Positions 63,509-64,000 of a DNA stretch of 64,000 bases are shown in pieces. How positions within the stretch are numbered: the first letter of the stretch is position 1; every line of letters starts with the position of its first letter. A program made the position numbers and the translations under genes. This stretch comes from Mesorhizobium atlanticum (GTDB lineage Bacteria > Pseudomonadota > Alphaproteobacteria > Rhizobiales > Rhizobiaceae): positions 186,001 to 250,000 of the forward strand of contig NZ_QMBQ01000005.1 of assembly GCF_003289965.1 (NCBI RefSeq), in the 5' to 3' direction. The notes beneath the pieces were generated by a model. The model saw only the letters and a program-made list of their open reading frames with translations. It made no database searches and was not told the DNA's origin.

Positions 63509-64000
63509 TTACTTCGCCTGCGCGGTCAGGATCTTGAGCGCGAAGGCCGAGAACACGCCGCCGAACAGATAATCGACCACGCGGGTGACGCGCGGGCTGG
63601 CCTTCATCGCCGCCGAGAACTTTTCCGCCGCCAGCACCATCGGCGCCGTCACCGGGATCGACAACGCGATGAACATCATGCCGAGGAAGAACAGCTTTCC
63701 GGACGCGTTCGGATCATGCGCGGAGACGAATTGCGGCAGGAAGGTCATGAAGAACAGGATGATCTTGGGGTTGAGCAGGTTGACGCCGAGCCCGGCCGCC
63801 CAGCTGCGGAACAAGGAGACCTGCGGTCCCGTCCTCTTCTCCGGCGAGAACGCCGAGCCCTTGGCGATCGCCTGCCAGGCCAGGAACACCAGATAGCCTG
63901 CGCCGAAGATCTTGAGCACGAAGAAGGCCATCGGCGAAGCCACGATCAGCGCCGAGATGCCGACCACCACCAGCGTCGTGTGGATCAGCGTGCCGGTGAG
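63509..64000 (-). CDS. LysE/RhtB-family amino-acid exporter, 5' end beyond the window
   Basis: The C-terminal 163 residues of a LysE-family translocator; the N-terminal part lies past the window end. Visible family features: LVFLAWQAIAKG, SLFRSWAAGLGVNLLNPKIILFFMTFLPQFV (the conserved NPK segment) and a final span VVDYLFGGVFSAFALKIL. It should export an amino acid or homoserine-like compound. The frame is open to base 64000 without an initiation signal, so it is partial. Confidence 0.9.
   Translation of the reverse strand, partial: LTGTLIHTTLVVVGISALIVASPMAFFVLKIFGAGYLVFLAWQAIAKGSAFSPEKRTGPQVSLFRSWAAGLGVNLLNPKIILFFMTFLPQFVSAHDPNASGKLFFLGMMFIALSIPVTAPMVLAAEKFSAAMKASPRVTRVVDYLFGGVFSAFALKILTAQAK

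Overview
The window reads as ordinary chromosome of a GC-rich alphaproteobacterium of the order Hyphomicrobiales, most like Mesorhizobium. The grounds are the mdh-suc-lpd cluster, an Omp19-type lipoprotein, a leuC/rplS/trmD/rimM neighbourhood, dapF-mtaB-ftsY-yciB, a ccm cluster next to acnA, and several families of intergenic palindromes of the rhizobial type. No rRNA, convincing tRNA, CRISPR array, prophage or intact insertion sequence was found. The organism call is inference from gene content, not from a database match.

Layout. 0.4-4.4 kb: an MliC-like lipoprotein, a small secreted protein and two membrane diguanylate cyclases. 4.5-10.3 kb: leuC, a methyltransferase, an amino-acid ABC binding protein with one permease, and the ohr-ohrR peroxide module with a visible operator. 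10.7-13.6 kb: rplS, trmD and rimM, interrupted by an inverted TSUP permease gene. 13.7-16.5 kb: xerC, a TraB/GumN protein and a Pro-Ala-rich membrane protein. 16.8-28.7 kb: a long minus-strand TCA block, mdh, sucC, [cupin, DUF1579, VapBC-like pair], sucD, sucA, sucB, a secreted protein, an SDR and lpd. 29-33 kb: zapE, omp19, a VOC protein, a metallo-hydrolase and a DUF1328 peptide. 33-39 kb: dapF-mtaB-ftsY-yciB and two flavoproteins. 39.4-43.6 kb: a tautomerase, an SMP-30 protein, a DUF1127 protein and ccmABDG without ccmC. 43.9-50.6 kb: acnA, a ceramidase-like protein, DUF1223, DUF2794, a GNAT and a Bax-inhibitor-1 protein. 50.9-64 kb: an FtsX-like exporter with its ATPase, arylesterase, thpR, a low-molecular-weight phosphatase, phhB, YkvA, IalB, ClC, rlmN, a GNAT, a porin and a truncated LysE exporter.

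How the genes work together. LpdA, SucA, SucB, SucC, SucD, Mdh and AcnA cover the core of the oxidative TCA cycle. RplS, TrmD, RimM, MtaB, RlmN and FtsY serve ribosome and tRNA maturation and membrane targeting. CcmA, B, D and G mature c-type cytochromes. Ohr and OhrR handle organic hydroperoxides.

The most unusual content is the repeats. At least seven palindromic families occur. One family of about 160-180 bp has five copies whose hairpin stems differ in sequence but stay base-paired. Another (165-176 bp, long terminal inverted repeats) sits inside two operons. A third is inserted twice, in frame, inside the ftsY coding sequence, beside a fragment of a fourth. Several genes end on stop codons that the repeats supply, and the place where ccmC should lie holds only two perfect palindromes. 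I found no convincing new multi-gene system. The repeat biology, the four-gene insertion between sucC and sucD, and the missing ccmC are the best leads.
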